Shown here: in pieces, positions 26,417 through 34,445 of the stretch | Numbering within the stretch: position 1 is the stretch's first letter | How the letters are laid out: each line of letters starts with the position of its first letter | Source: Streptomyces nymphaeiformis | GTDB taxonomy: Bacteria; Actinomycetota; Actinomycetes; Streptomycetales; Streptomycetaceae | NCBI RefSeq assembly: GCF_014203895.1 | Contig: NZ_JACHJY010000002.1 | Span: 186,001-250,000 of the forward strand | DNA: 64,000 nucleotides | Reading direction: 5' to 3' | Notes under the pieces: model-generated | The model's input: only the letters and a program-made list of their open reading frames with translations | What the model was told of the DNA's origin: nothing | The model's database searches: none | Made by a program: the position numbers and the translations under genes

Positions 26417-27301
26417 TCAGTTTCCGGTGAGCCCGAGCAGTCGGGCCGCGTTCTCCTTGAGGATCTTCGGACGGACCTCGTCCTTGATCGGGAGCTCGGC
26501 GAAGTCGGCCAGCCAGCGGTCCGGCGCGAGCAGCGGGAAGTCGGAGCCGAACAACACCTTGTCCTGCAGCAGGCTGTTGGCGTACCGGACCAGCTGCGGC
26601 GGGAAGTACTTCGGCGACCAGCCCGACAGGTCGATGTACACCTCCGGCTTGTGGGTGGCCACCGCGAGCGCCTCGTCCTGCCACGGGAAGGACGGATGGG
26701 CGAGGACGATCTTCATCCCGGGGAAGTCCGCGGCGACGTCGTCCACGTCCATCGGGTTGGAGTACTTCAGCCGGATGCCCCCGCCGCCGGGAGCGCCCGC
26801 GCCGATGCCCGTCTGCCCGGTGTGGAAGACCGCGATCGCCCCGGCGTCCTCGATCGCCTCGTACAGCGGGTACGCCATGCGGTCGTTGGGGTGGAAGGCC
26901 TGGACGTTCGGGTGGAACTTGAAGCCCCTCACCCCGTACTCGTCGACGAGCCGCCGGATCTGACGGACCGCCGCCTTCCCCTTGTACGGATCGACGCCGG
27001 CGAACGGGACGATCACGTCCGGGTGCTGCAGCGCAGCCTCGGCGATCTCCTCGTTCGGAACCGGCGGAGTGCCGGTCGCGGACTCCGCGTCCACCGTGAA
27101 CACCACGCACGCCATCTGCCGCTCGCGGTAGTACGTGGCGATCTCCGGCAGCGTGGGGTGGCGGTGCTCCGCCTTGAAGTACGCCCCGGCGGCGGCGTCG
27201 AGCTCGGCGGAGAGCGACGCCCCGCCCTTCTCGGACACCTCGGCATGGGTGTGCACGTCGATGGCGACGAGCGCGTCCACGTCCATCGGGCCGGCGCTCA
27301 C
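26417..27301 (-). CDS. ACMSD-like amidohydrolase (amidohydrolase family 2)
   Basis: 294 aa from GTG 27301, overlapping the SDR stop as GTGA; ATG 27286 is an alternative. Metal ligands are visible: IDVHTHAE (HxH), the FKFHPN and FHTGQTG segments, HPSFPW and the late Asp in LFGSDFPLL. Family members are zinc-dependent decarboxylases or hydratases such as gamma-resorcylate decarboxylase. The link with CoA ligase, hydratase and SDR fits breakdown of a cyclic or aromatic acid; the exact substrate is unknown. Confidence 0.9.
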   Translation of the reverse strand: MSAGPMDVDALVAIDVHTHAEVSEKGGASLSAELDAAAGAYFKAEHRHPTLPEIATYYRERQMACVVFTVDAESATGTPPVPNEEIAEAALQHPDVIVPFAGVDPYKGKAAVRQIRRLVDEYGVRGFKFHPNVQAFHPNDRMAYPLYEAIEDAGAIAVFHTGQTGIGAGAPGGGGIRLKYSNPMDVDDVAADFPGMKIVLAHPSFPWQDEALAVATHKPEVYIDLSGWSPKYFPPQLVRYANSLLQDKVLFGSDFPLLAPDRWLADFAELPIKDEVRPKILKENAARLLGLTGN

Positions 27302-28209
27302 AGCTGCGGCGCCGGGATGCCGAAGGTCTCGGGGGTGCGTCCGACGGTCACCGGCCAGGCGGCGGCGATCGCGTCGGCGCTCCAGCCGCCGTCGGCGTAC
27401 GCCACCGACACCTCCTGCGGGTGCGACCACAGGGAGAGCTTGTCGCCGCCGATGCCGACGCACTGGCCGGTCACCCCGGCGGACGCGTCCGAGGCGAGGA
27501 AGGTCACCAGACCCGCGACGTCCTCGGGCGTGCCGAAGCCCTCGCCCTTGCGCAGGCCGTCCGGGAACGCGATGCCGTCCCGCTCCAACGCCTCGACGTG
27601 CGGGGCGAAGACGGGGATCGTCTTGGTCATCGCGGTCGCGGCGACCGGGATGACGGCGTTCGCGGTGATGCCGGCCTTCGCCAGCTCCATGCCCCAGGTG
27701 CGCACCATGGCGGCGATCCCGGCCTTGGCGGCGGCGTAGTTGGTCTGCCCGAAGTTGCCGCGCTGGCCGGCGGGGGAGCCGGCGACGACGATCCGGCCGC
27801 CCTCGCCCTGGGCGCGCATCTGCTCGACGGCGGCGCGGACGCAGGTGAAGGTGCCGCGCAGGTGCACCTCGACGACGGTGTCGAAGTCCTCGTCGGTCAT
27901 CTTCCACAGCACCCGGTCCCGCAGGACTCCGGCGTTGGTGACCATGACGTCGAGCCGGCCGTAGCTGTCGACGGCGCGGGCGACGAGGGCCTCGGCGGCC
28001 TCGGCGGAGCCGACCGGCACCACCTCGGCGACGGCGCGGCCGCCGTCGGCGGTGATGAGGCGCACGGCATCGACGGCGGCCTCGGCGTCGACGTCGTTGA
28101 TCACCACGGCGGCGCCGGCGGCGGCCAGCGAGCGGGCGTAGGCGAGGCCGAGTCCGCGGCCGCTGCCGGTGACGACGGCGACCTTGCCGGAGAGGTCCAC
28201 ATGAGTCAT
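27298..28209 (-). CDS. Short-chain dehydrogenase/reductase (3-hydroxyacyl-CoA dehydrogenase-like)
   Basis: 303 aa from ATG 28209 behind AAAGGA. The NAD(P)-binding glycines are TGSGRGLGLAYA; NNAG is seen as TNAGVLRD; and the catalytic Ser, Tyr and Lys lie in VVAGSPAGQRGNFGQTNYAAAKAG. The 50 residues after the core are longer than in minimal SDRs, as in FabG/MFE-type hydroxyacyl-CoA dehydrogenases. It is the first gene of the operon and is divergent from PaaX. Confidence 0.92.
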   Translation of the reverse strand: MTHVDLSGKVAVVTGSGRGLGLAYARSLAAAGAAVVINDVDAEAAVDAVRLITADGGRAVAEVVPVGSAEAAEALVARAVDSYGRLDVMVTNAGVLRDRVLWKMTDEDFDTVVEVHLRGTFTCVRAAVEQMRAQGEGGRIVVAGSPAGQRGNFGQTNYAAAKAGIAAMVRTWGMELAKAGITANAVIPVAATAMTKTIPVFAPHVEALERDGIAFPDGLRKGEGFGTPEDVAGLVTFLASDASAGVTGQCVGIGGDKLSLWSHPQEVSVAYADGGWSADAIAAAWPVTVGRTPETFGIPAPQL

Positions 28210-28365
28210 GAACGGGGGTCCTTTCCCGTGAAACGCGGTGCGGGGCGCGGGGGATCGCGGCCGGACAGGCACCGTCGAGCGAACAAGTTAGGCATTCTTT
28301 TGTCGGCCGTCAATGAACTGCCGAATATTGAGGCGGGCTGCCGGATCCCGCCCTACGCTGTCCCC

Positions 28366-29223
28366 GTGACACAGCCCGCCCCGACCGCCGAGACCGGATC
28401 GCCCGCCGAACCCGGCTCCTCGCCCCGCCCGCAGTCCCTGATGCTGACCTTCTTCGGCATCCACGTCCTCGGTACCGGAACCGCCCTGTCCTCGGCGAGC
28501 GTGATCGACGCCTTCGCGCGCGTGGACGTCGGCGAGGACGCCGTCCGCTCGACCCTCACCCGCATGGTCGGCCGCGAACTCCTCGAACGGCACCGCCGCG
28601 GACGCCGGATGTACTTCTCGCTCACGCCCCGGGCCGCGGAGGTCCTCGCCGACGGCCAGGAGCGGATCCACCGCACCGGCGCCGTCAACCGCGCCTGGGA
28701 CGGCACCTGGACCCTGGTCGGCTTCTCGCTGCCCGAGTCCTGGCGCCGGGAACGGCACGACCTGCGCTCGCGGCTCATGTGGGCGGGCTTCGGCCCCCTG
28801 CAGAGCGGCCTCTGGGTGGCCCCCGGCCGGGTCGACGTCGCGCCCATCGCGGCCGAGCTCGGGTTGGGGGGCCGTATCAGGGCCTTCCATGGCGAGGCCG
28901 CCGCGCCCACCGAGGCCGGGGATCTGCTCCGTACCGCCTTCGACGTCGACGCCATAGCCGACGGATACCGCGCCTTCCTCGCCCGCTGGGGCGACGGCGC
29001 CGCCCCCGGCGAGGCGCGCGACGACCTCGGCCGGCTGCTCCTGCTCCACACCGACTGGCTCGACCTGGTCCGCCGCGACCCCCACCTCCCCGCCGAGCAC
29101 CTGCCCGCCGACTGGCCCGCCGAGACCGCGGAGACGCTCTTCCGCGACCTCTCCGCCCGCTTCGAGCCGGGGGCCCGGCGGATCGCGGAGGAGATCCTGG
29201 ACCGCTGGGAGCCGGAGGGGTAG
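28366..29223 (+). CDS. PaaX-family repressor
   Basis: 285 aa from GTG 28366. The N-terminal winged helix (LMLTFFGIHVLG; EDAVRSTLTRMVGRELLERHRRGRRMYFSLTPRA) and the central PaaX domain (WDGTWTLVGFSLPESWRRERHDLRSRLMWAGFGPLQSGLWVAP) are typical. PaaX proteins respond to aryl-CoA thioesters such as phenylacetyl-CoA. It is divergent from the CoA-ligase operon, whose product would be a suitable inducer. The 156-bp gap between the two starts has an A/T-rich stretch (28285-28335) suitable for promoters. Confidence 0.92.
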   Translation: MTQPAPTAETGSPAEPGSSPRPQSLMLTFFGIHVLGTGTALSSASVIDAFARVDVGEDAVRSTLTRMVGRELLERHRRGRRMYFSLTPRAAEVLADGQERIHRTGAVNRAWDGTWTLVGFSLPESWRRERHDLRSRLMWAGFGPLQSGLWVAPGRVDVAPIAAELGLGGRIRAFHGEAAAPTEAGDLLRTAFDVDAIADGYRAFLARWGDGAAPGEARDDLGRLLLLHTDWLDLVRRDPHLPAEHLPADWPAETAETLFRDLSARFEPGARRIAEEILDRWEPEG

Positions 29224-29552
29224 CGGTCGGGGGGTGACTGCCCGGGTGGGCGGGGCGGCGACTGCCCGGGTGAGCCGGGCGCCGGCGGGACGGCCGGGCG
29301 CCGGCAGGGCAGTCGCCGCGGGGCGTCCAGGGGCCGGCGGTCTGATCGCCCGGGTGGTCGGGCGTCGCCCGACGGCCGGGAGTCGCCCGACCACCGGGAG
29401 TCGACGCGCTGACCTGCGGGGCGTCCAGGAGTCGGCCGGCCCAGGCGCTCTTACGTCAACACCATTGACCTTGTCGTGCGCGGCGGAGTCTCATGGCGGC
29501 ACTTCGGAGACGCCCCGCGCCCGGGCGTCTCCGCGACCCCGAAGGAATCCCC
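29224..29552. other. Intergenic region with two strong hairpins
   Basis: No gene is seen here. A perfect 13-bp inverted repeat (29255-29267 with 29307-29319) and a perfect 12-bp one (29353-29364 with 29384-29395) follow the PaaX stop and probably act as terminators. The repeated CCCGGGTG and GGGCGCCGG words suggest local duplication. The last 100 bp hold the promoter region of the FAD oxidase gene, including a TetR-like site. Confidence 0.65.
29453..29471. promoter_or_regulatory. Third TetR-like operator, upstream of the FAD oxidase
   Basis: ACGTCAACACCATTGACCT matches operator copy 2 of the TetR gene (21742-21760) at 15 of 19 positions, including the whole left arm. It lies about 82 bp before the FAD oxidase start. 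Control by the same TetR protein is inference. Confidence 0.5.
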
Positions 29553-30944
29553 ATGGACCACCTCAGCTCGCTCCGGGACGTCGACCACACCCCGTTCTGG
29601 CTCGACGACCCCCGCCGGCCGCAGCCCGCCCCCGCCCTCGTCGGCGGCACCACCTGTGACCTCCTCGTGGTCGGCGGCGGCTACACCGGCCTGTGGACCG
29701 CCCTCCTCGCCAAGGAGCGCGACCCCTCCACGGACGTCGTGCTCGTCGAGGCGGACGAGGTCGGCGGCGCCGCCTCGGGACGCAACGGCGGATTCTGCGA
29801 GTCCAGCCTCACCCACGGCCTCGCGAACGGCCTCCAGCGCTGGCCCGAGGAGATCGGCCGCCTGGAGCGCCTCGGCCGCGAGAACCTCCAGGGCATCGAG
29901 GACGCGATCGAGCGGTACGGCATCGACTGCGACTGGGAGCGCACCGGCTCCCTCGTCGTCGCCACCGAGCGCTACCAGCTCGACGGCCTCGCCGAGGAGG
30001 CCGAGGCCGCCGCCCGCTTCGGCGGCAAGCCCCTCCTCCTGGACGCCGACGCGGTCCGCGCGGAGATCGACTCCCCGACCTTCCTCGGCGGCGTGTTCCA
30101 CCAGGACGACGTCGCCATGGTCAACCCCGCCCGGCTCGCCTGGGGACTCAAGCGGGCCTGCCTCGACCTCGGCGTCCGCATCCACGAGCACACCCCCGCC
30201 ACCTCGCTCGACGAGCACGGCGCCGTCGTCGCCGTCGACACCCCCTATGGCCGGATCACCGCCCGCCGCGTCGCCCTCGCCACCAACGCCTACCCGTCCC
30301 TGGTCCGGCGCCACCGCCCGTACACCGTCCCCGTGTACGACTACGCGCTGATGACCGAGCCGCTCACCGAGGAGCAGCTCGCCTCCGTCGGCTGGAAGCG
30401 CCGCCAGGGCTTCGCGGACTGCGCCAACCAGTTCCACTACGTCCGGCTCTCCGCCGACGACCGCATCCTCTGGGGCGGTTACGACGCCGTCTACCACGGT
30501 GGCCCGGTGCGCGCCGAGCACGACCGCCGACCCGAGACGTACGCGACCCTCGCCGAACATTTCTTCACGACGTTTCCGCAGCTCGAAGGGGTTCGGTTCA
30601 GTCACGCCTGGGGCGGGGCCATTGACACCAGCACCCGCTTCTGCGTTTTCTTTGACACGTGTCACCAAGGGAAGGTCGCCTATGCCGCCGGATTCACCGG
30701 GCTCGGCGTCGGCGCCACCCGCTTCGGTGCCGACGTGATGCTCGACCTGCTCGCGGGTGAGCACACCGAGCGCACCGACCTGGAACTCGTACGACGCAAG
30801 CCCCTGCCGTTCCCGCCCGAGCCCGTCCGCTCGCTCGGGATCAACATCACCAGGTGGTCGATGGCGCGGGCCGACCGGAACGAGGGGCGCCGCAACCTCT
30901 GGCTGCGCACCCTCGACCGCTTCGGCCTCGGCTTCGACAGCTGA
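29553..30944 (+). CDS. FAD-dependent amine/amino-acid oxidase (DAO family)
   Basis: 463 aa from ATG 29553 behind GAAGGAA. The Rossmann FAD motif is LLVVGGGYTGLWTALLAKE with ADEVGGAASGRNGGFCESS following, as in gamma-glutamylputrescine or D-amino-acid oxidases. The C-terminal FAD contact is GFTGLGVGATRFGADVMLDLL. It oxidises an amine to an imine with oxygen as acceptor, in the cytosol. The MFS gene downstream may import the substrate. About 45 codons (30558-30690) use unusually many A/T-ending codons. Confidence 0.9.
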   Translation: MDHLSSLRDVDHTPFWLDDPRRPQPAPALVGGTTCDLLVVGGGYTGLWTALLAKERDPSTDVVLVEADEVGGAASGRNGGFCESSLTHGLANGLQRWPEEIGRLERLGRENLQGIEDAIERYGIDCDWERTGSLVVATERYQLDGLAEEAEAAARFGGKPLLLDADAVRAEIDSPTFLGGVFHQDDVAMVNPARLAWGLKRACLDLGVRIHEHTPATSLDEHGAVVAVDTPYGRITARRVALATNAYPSLVRRHRPYTVPVYDYALMTEPLTEEQLASVGWKRRQGFADCANQFHYVRLSADDRILWGGYDAVYHGGPVRAEHDRRPETYATLAEHFFTTFPQLEGVRFSHAWGGAIDTSTRFCVFFDTCHQGKVAYAAGFTGLGVGATRFGADVMLDLLAGEHTERTDLELVRRKPLPFPPEPVRSLGINITRWSMARADRNEGRRNLWLRTLDRFGLGFDS

Positions 30945-31037
30945 CCCGCCCCCCCTCGCACCACCGCACCGCCTGCCCCGCTCGCGCTTGACCCGTCGCA
31001 CGCCCGCCTCCCGGGGGCCGCGGCCGAGGAGAACGAC

Positions 31038-32306
31038 ATGAACGCATCCGAAGTCCGGCCGGTGCCACCGGCCGAGTCGGAGCCGCAGACCTCCGGCCCG
31101 GCCGCCGCCGGCCGGGGCGCCCTGTGGCGCCTGATGCCCATGCTCACGGTGGCCAACGCCGCCATGTACATGGTCTACATGGGCATCGGCGCGGTGCTCC
31201 TGCCCGTCCAGGTCGAACTGGTCGACCCGGCGGACAAGGTCGCCAACTTCGGTCTCGTCTCCGGTGTCGCCGCGATCTTCGCCACGCTGTTCAACCCCCT
31301 GGCGGGTCTGCTCTCCGACCGCTCCGGACGGCGCAACCCGTGGATCCTGGGCGGCGGTCTGGCGGCCCTCGGCGCGCTCGCGCTCCTCGGCGCCGCCCGC
31401 ACGGTCCTCCTCGTCACCATCGCCTGGTGCCTCGTCCAGGCGATGATGAACATCTACCAGGCCGCCCTCACCGCCGTCGTCCCCGACCGCGTCCCCGTCG
31501 AACGACGCGGCCTGGCCTCGGCGATGGTCGGCATCGGCACCCCCATCGGCTCTGCCGTCGGCATCTCCACCGCCGCGCTGTTCGTGCCCTCCGACATCCC
31601 CCTCGGCCACCTCGTCTTCGGCGCGGTGATCGCCGGCGCGGCCGTCCTCTTCACCGCCGTCGTACGCGAGCGCAAGCGGCCGGCGGGCGAACCGGTGCCG
31701 CTGAGAAGGCAGTTGGCCGCCTTCGCGGACACCATGAAGTCGGCCGACTTCCGCTGGGTCTTCATCGGCCGCTTTCTGATGATGCTCGGCTTCTTCTCCG
31801 TCTCCCTCTTCCAGATGTACATCCTCCAGGACCACATCGCCCTCCCCGAGGGACTCGATCCCACCGAGGCCGTCGCCTTCATCGCCCCGATCGACGCCGG
31901 CGTCACCCTGCTCGCCACCGTCCTCGGCGGACTGCTCTCCGACCGCATCGGCCGCCGCAAGCCCCTGGTCGGCATCTCCTGCGCCCTCTCCGGCCTCGCG
32001 ATGGTCGTCCCGGTCGTCAAGCCCGACTGGACCGGCATGCTGGTCTTCACCGTCATCGCGGGCCTCGCCTTCGGCTGCTACATGGCCGTGGACACCGCCC
32101 TCGTCACCCTGGTCCTGCCCAGCGCCGACGACGCGGCCCGCGACATGGGCGTCCTCAACGTCGCCAACGCCGGCCCGCAGATCCTCGCCCCGTTCCTGGC
32201 CGCGACGCTCGTCGGCGCGATCGGCTACGACGGGCTGTACCTCACGGCCGCCCTGATCACCCTGGTCGGCGCGGCGGCGGTCGTCCCGATCAAGTCGGTG
32301 CGCTGA
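31038..32306 (+). CDS. MFS transporter
   Basis: 422 aa from ATG 31038 behind GAGGAG. Twelve membrane segments are predicted. Two motif-A loops, LLSDRSGRRNPWIL and LLSDRIGRRKPLV, mark the two halves; the RRNPWI form is common in sugar/proton-type carriers. It lies 93 bp after the FAD oxidase on the same strand and probably supplies that enzyme. The cargo is not predictable. Confidence 0.88.
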   Translation: MNASEVRPVPPAESEPQTSGPAAAGRGALWRLMPMLTVANAAMYMVYMGIGAVLLPVQVELVDPADKVANFGLVSGVAAIFATLFNPLAGLLSDRSGRRNPWILGGGLAALGALALLGAARTVLLVTIAWCLVQAMMNIYQAALTAVVPDRVPVERRGLASAMVGIGTPIGSAVGISTAALFVPSDIPLGHLVFGAVIAGAAVLFTAVVRERKRPAGEPVPLRRQLAAFADTMKSADFRWVFIGRFLMMLGFFSVSLFQMYILQDHIALPEGLDPTEAVAFIAPIDAGVTLLATVLGGLLSDRIGRRKPLVGISCALSGLAMVVPVVKPDWTGMLVFTVIAGLAFGCYMAVDTALVTLVLPSADDAARDMGVLNVANAGPQILAPFLAATLVGAIGYDGLYLTAALITLVGAAAVVPIKSVR

Positions 32307-32424
32307 GCGGTACGTCCGCACGGCACCACCCCCGGACTCGCGGCCGTCCCGGAGCCGCGACGCCGGGCGGCGCGACCTGACCGAGCGCCGCCCGGCACCC
32401 CTCCCCACCGAAGGGACCACGCCC

Positions 32425-33498
32425 ATGTCGTCGAAGACGTCGACCACGCGAAGAATCGGACTCGCGGCCCTGGGGGCCGCGCTGCTCGCCGCGACGGGAG
32501 TGACCGCGTACGCCACCACGCCCGAGAAGGCCGCCCCGCTCCCGCTGGCCGGGATGCGGATCCTGATCTCCGACGACGACTCGATGCAGGCGGCGAAGGC
32601 GAGCAACTCCGACGGCCTCGGCCTGTACGAGCTCCGCCGCGCGATGTGCGCCGCCGGGGCCGACGTCGTCGTCATGGCGCCCTGGCAGGTCCAGTCCGGC
32701 AAGGGCACCGCCGTCACCAACGGCGGCGTGCTCACCGCCCAGCGCCGCACCGCCCTGCCCGCCGGCTACGAGGACGACTGCGCCCAGGCCCCCTCCGGGG
32801 GAGCCGTCTACGGCGTCTGCCTCGCCGACGGCTCCTGCACGAAGGACTCCCCGTCCGCCACCCCCGCCGACACCGTCAAGCTCGCCCTCCGCGCCGGCCT
32901 GAAGGCCAAGGCCGGCTGGACCGGGGCCCCCGACCTCGTCCTCACCGGCATCAACTCGGGACCCAACGTCTCCGCCCAGGTCAACGACTCCGGGACGGTG
33001 GGCGCCGCCGTCGCCGCGATCGACCAGCACGTCCCCGCGATCGCCTTCTCGTCCGCCGGCGACGAGACGAACACGTTCTTCCCGCGCGTCAACTACCGCG
33101 CCAACGCCGAGTTCGGCGCCCGCTTCGTCGCGGGCCTCCGGCAACGCGGGCTGCTCACACCCGACTTCGCCCTCAAGGTCGACTACCCCGACGTCAGCAC
33201 GGGCACCCCCGCCGGCCCGCCCCTCTGGACACGCGTCGGCCACGGACAGGTCGTCTGGCACGCCTACGAGCAGACCGGCGAGAACTCCTTCGCGATCGGC
33301 CTCGGCCTCTGCGAGGAGAAGCCGGGCGATCCGTGCACCGAGACGGTGAAGGACGCCGACTCCACCGCCCTGTTCCGCGACGGCCGGATCGCCGTGGCAC
33401 CGGTGACCGCCGACCGCACCTACGGCGTGCGGGAACCGCACCCCGAGACGCTGCGGAAGATCCGCGCGTACGTCGAACGCGACGCCCCTCGCCGCTGA
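32425..33498 (+). CDS. Exported SurE-like 5'/3'-nucleotidase
   Basis: 357 aa from ATG 32425. A signal peptide (IGLAALGAALLAATGVTAYATT) precedes the SurE fold. The metal site begins ILISDDD, then NSDGLGLYELRRAM, and the second motif is LTGINSGPNVSAQVNDSGTVGAAVAA. Standard SurE is a cytosolic phosphatase of about 250 aa; this one is longer, with a Cys-containing insert (GYEDDCAQAPSGG...CLADGSC) and a predicted export signal. It may release phosphate from extracellular nucleotides. Confidence 0.9.
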   Translation: MSSKTSTTRRIGLAALGAALLAATGVTAYATTPEKAAPLPLAGMRILISDDDSMQAAKASNSDGLGLYELRRAMCAAGADVVVMAPWQVQSGKGTAVTNGGVLTAQRRTALPAGYEDDCAQAPSGGAVYGVCLADGSCTKDSPSATPADTVKLALRAGLKAKAGWTGAPDLVLTGINSGPNVSAQVNDSGTVGAAVAAIDQHVPAIAFSSAGDETNTFFPRVNYRANAEFGARFVAGLRQRGLLTPDFALKVDYPDVSTGTPAGPPLWTRVGHGQVVWHAYEQTGENSFAIGLGLCEEKPGDPCTETVKDADSTALFRDGRIAVAPVTADRTYGVREPHPETLRKIRAYVERDAPRR

Positions 33499-33551
33499 CG
33501 CTTCGGGACCCCGCCTCGGCGGAGGGGAGCCCGGCCTGGTCGACTACTCCC

Positions 33552-34430
33552 ATGCGCCGAACCCGCCTCGCCCTTCCCGCCGCCCTCACCGGCCTCCTGC
33601 TCCTCACCGCCTGCGGTGCCGAGTCCCGGGGAGCCGCCGGGGGCGGCGGCGCCACCGCGACGACGGGCTGCGGGAAGGGGGACCGCGTCTCCGCCGCTCC
33701 GGGCGATGACGGCGTCACCGTCCTCGCCACGGGCACCGGTCCCCGCCCCTGCGCCGCGTACTCCCTCACCAGCCGGGAGACCGAACCCTTCACCTACACC
33801 GTCACCCTCCAGTTCCTCTCGGAGGCGGGGCAGGCGCTCACCAGCGTCGAGGACACGGCCCCGGCCGTCGCCCCCGGGGCGACCGTCCGGCGCACCGTCA
33901 CCGCGGACGACCTCCCGCCCGGTGCGTCCGGGACCGCGCGCGTGAAGGTCGTGAAGGTGCGGAGCGTCCCGACGTCCGAGGCACCGTCCGAGGGCGGCGT
34001 CTGCCCGCCCTCGGGTGTGCGCGTGTACGCCGACCAGGGCGACGCCGCCATGGGCCTGCGCGTCGTCGGCCTCCACCTGGAGAACTGCGGCACCGGCACG
34101 TACCGGCTCCAGGGCCACCCCCGCGTCGAACTCCGGGACGAGGACCACGAGCCCGTCGAAGGCGTGACGGTGCTCAAGGGCGGCGAGGCCGTCGCCACGG
34201 GCACCGGAGCCGACGGCCCTGCCCTGCCGCTCGCGCTCGAGCCCGGCGAGCGGGCGTACGCCGGGCTCGTCTGGCGCAACACCGTCGAGGCCGGCATGCC
34301 GGTGAACGCCCCCTACGCGCGCGTGTGGGCGAAGCCCGGCGCCGCCCCGGTGACCGTGACCCCCGAGCTCGACCTCGGCACCACGGGCAGGCTCGGCGTC
34401 GGTCCCTGGAAGAAGGAGGACGACCGCTGA
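33552..34430 (+). CDS. DUF4232 lipoprotein
   Basis: 292 aa from ATG 33552. The lipobox LLLTACG places the lipid on Cys21. A domain at about 150-290 matches the DUF4232 pattern (CPPSGVRVYADQGDAAMGLRVVGLHLENCGTGTYRLQGHPRVEL), with an Ig-like fold. Cys residues in each half suggest disulfides. The function is unknown; such lipoproteins are abundant in Streptomyces envelopes. Confidence 0.85.
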   Translation: MRRTRLALPAALTGLLLLTACGAESRGAAGGGGATATTGCGKGDRVSAAPGDDGVTVLATGTGPRPCAAYSLTSRETEPFTYTVTLQFLSEAGQALTSVEDTAPAVAPGATVRRTVTADDLPPGASGTARVKVVKVRSVPTSEAPSEGGVCPPSGVRVYADQGDAAMGLRVVGLHLENCGTGTYRLQGHPRVELRDEDHEPVEGVTVLKGGEAVATGTGADGPALPLALEPGERAYAGLVWRNTVEAGMPVNAPYARVWAKPGAAPVTVTPELDLGTTGRLGVGPWKKEDDR

Positions 34431-34445
34431 GCCCGCCGCACCCCG

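Noticed and set aside
29451..32750. 1099-aa minus-strand reading frame over the FAD oxidase and MFS genes
   Set aside because: It spans two complete opposite-strand genes and has low-complexity Gly/Asp/Glu/Ala composition with no motif; a mirror of strong codon bias.
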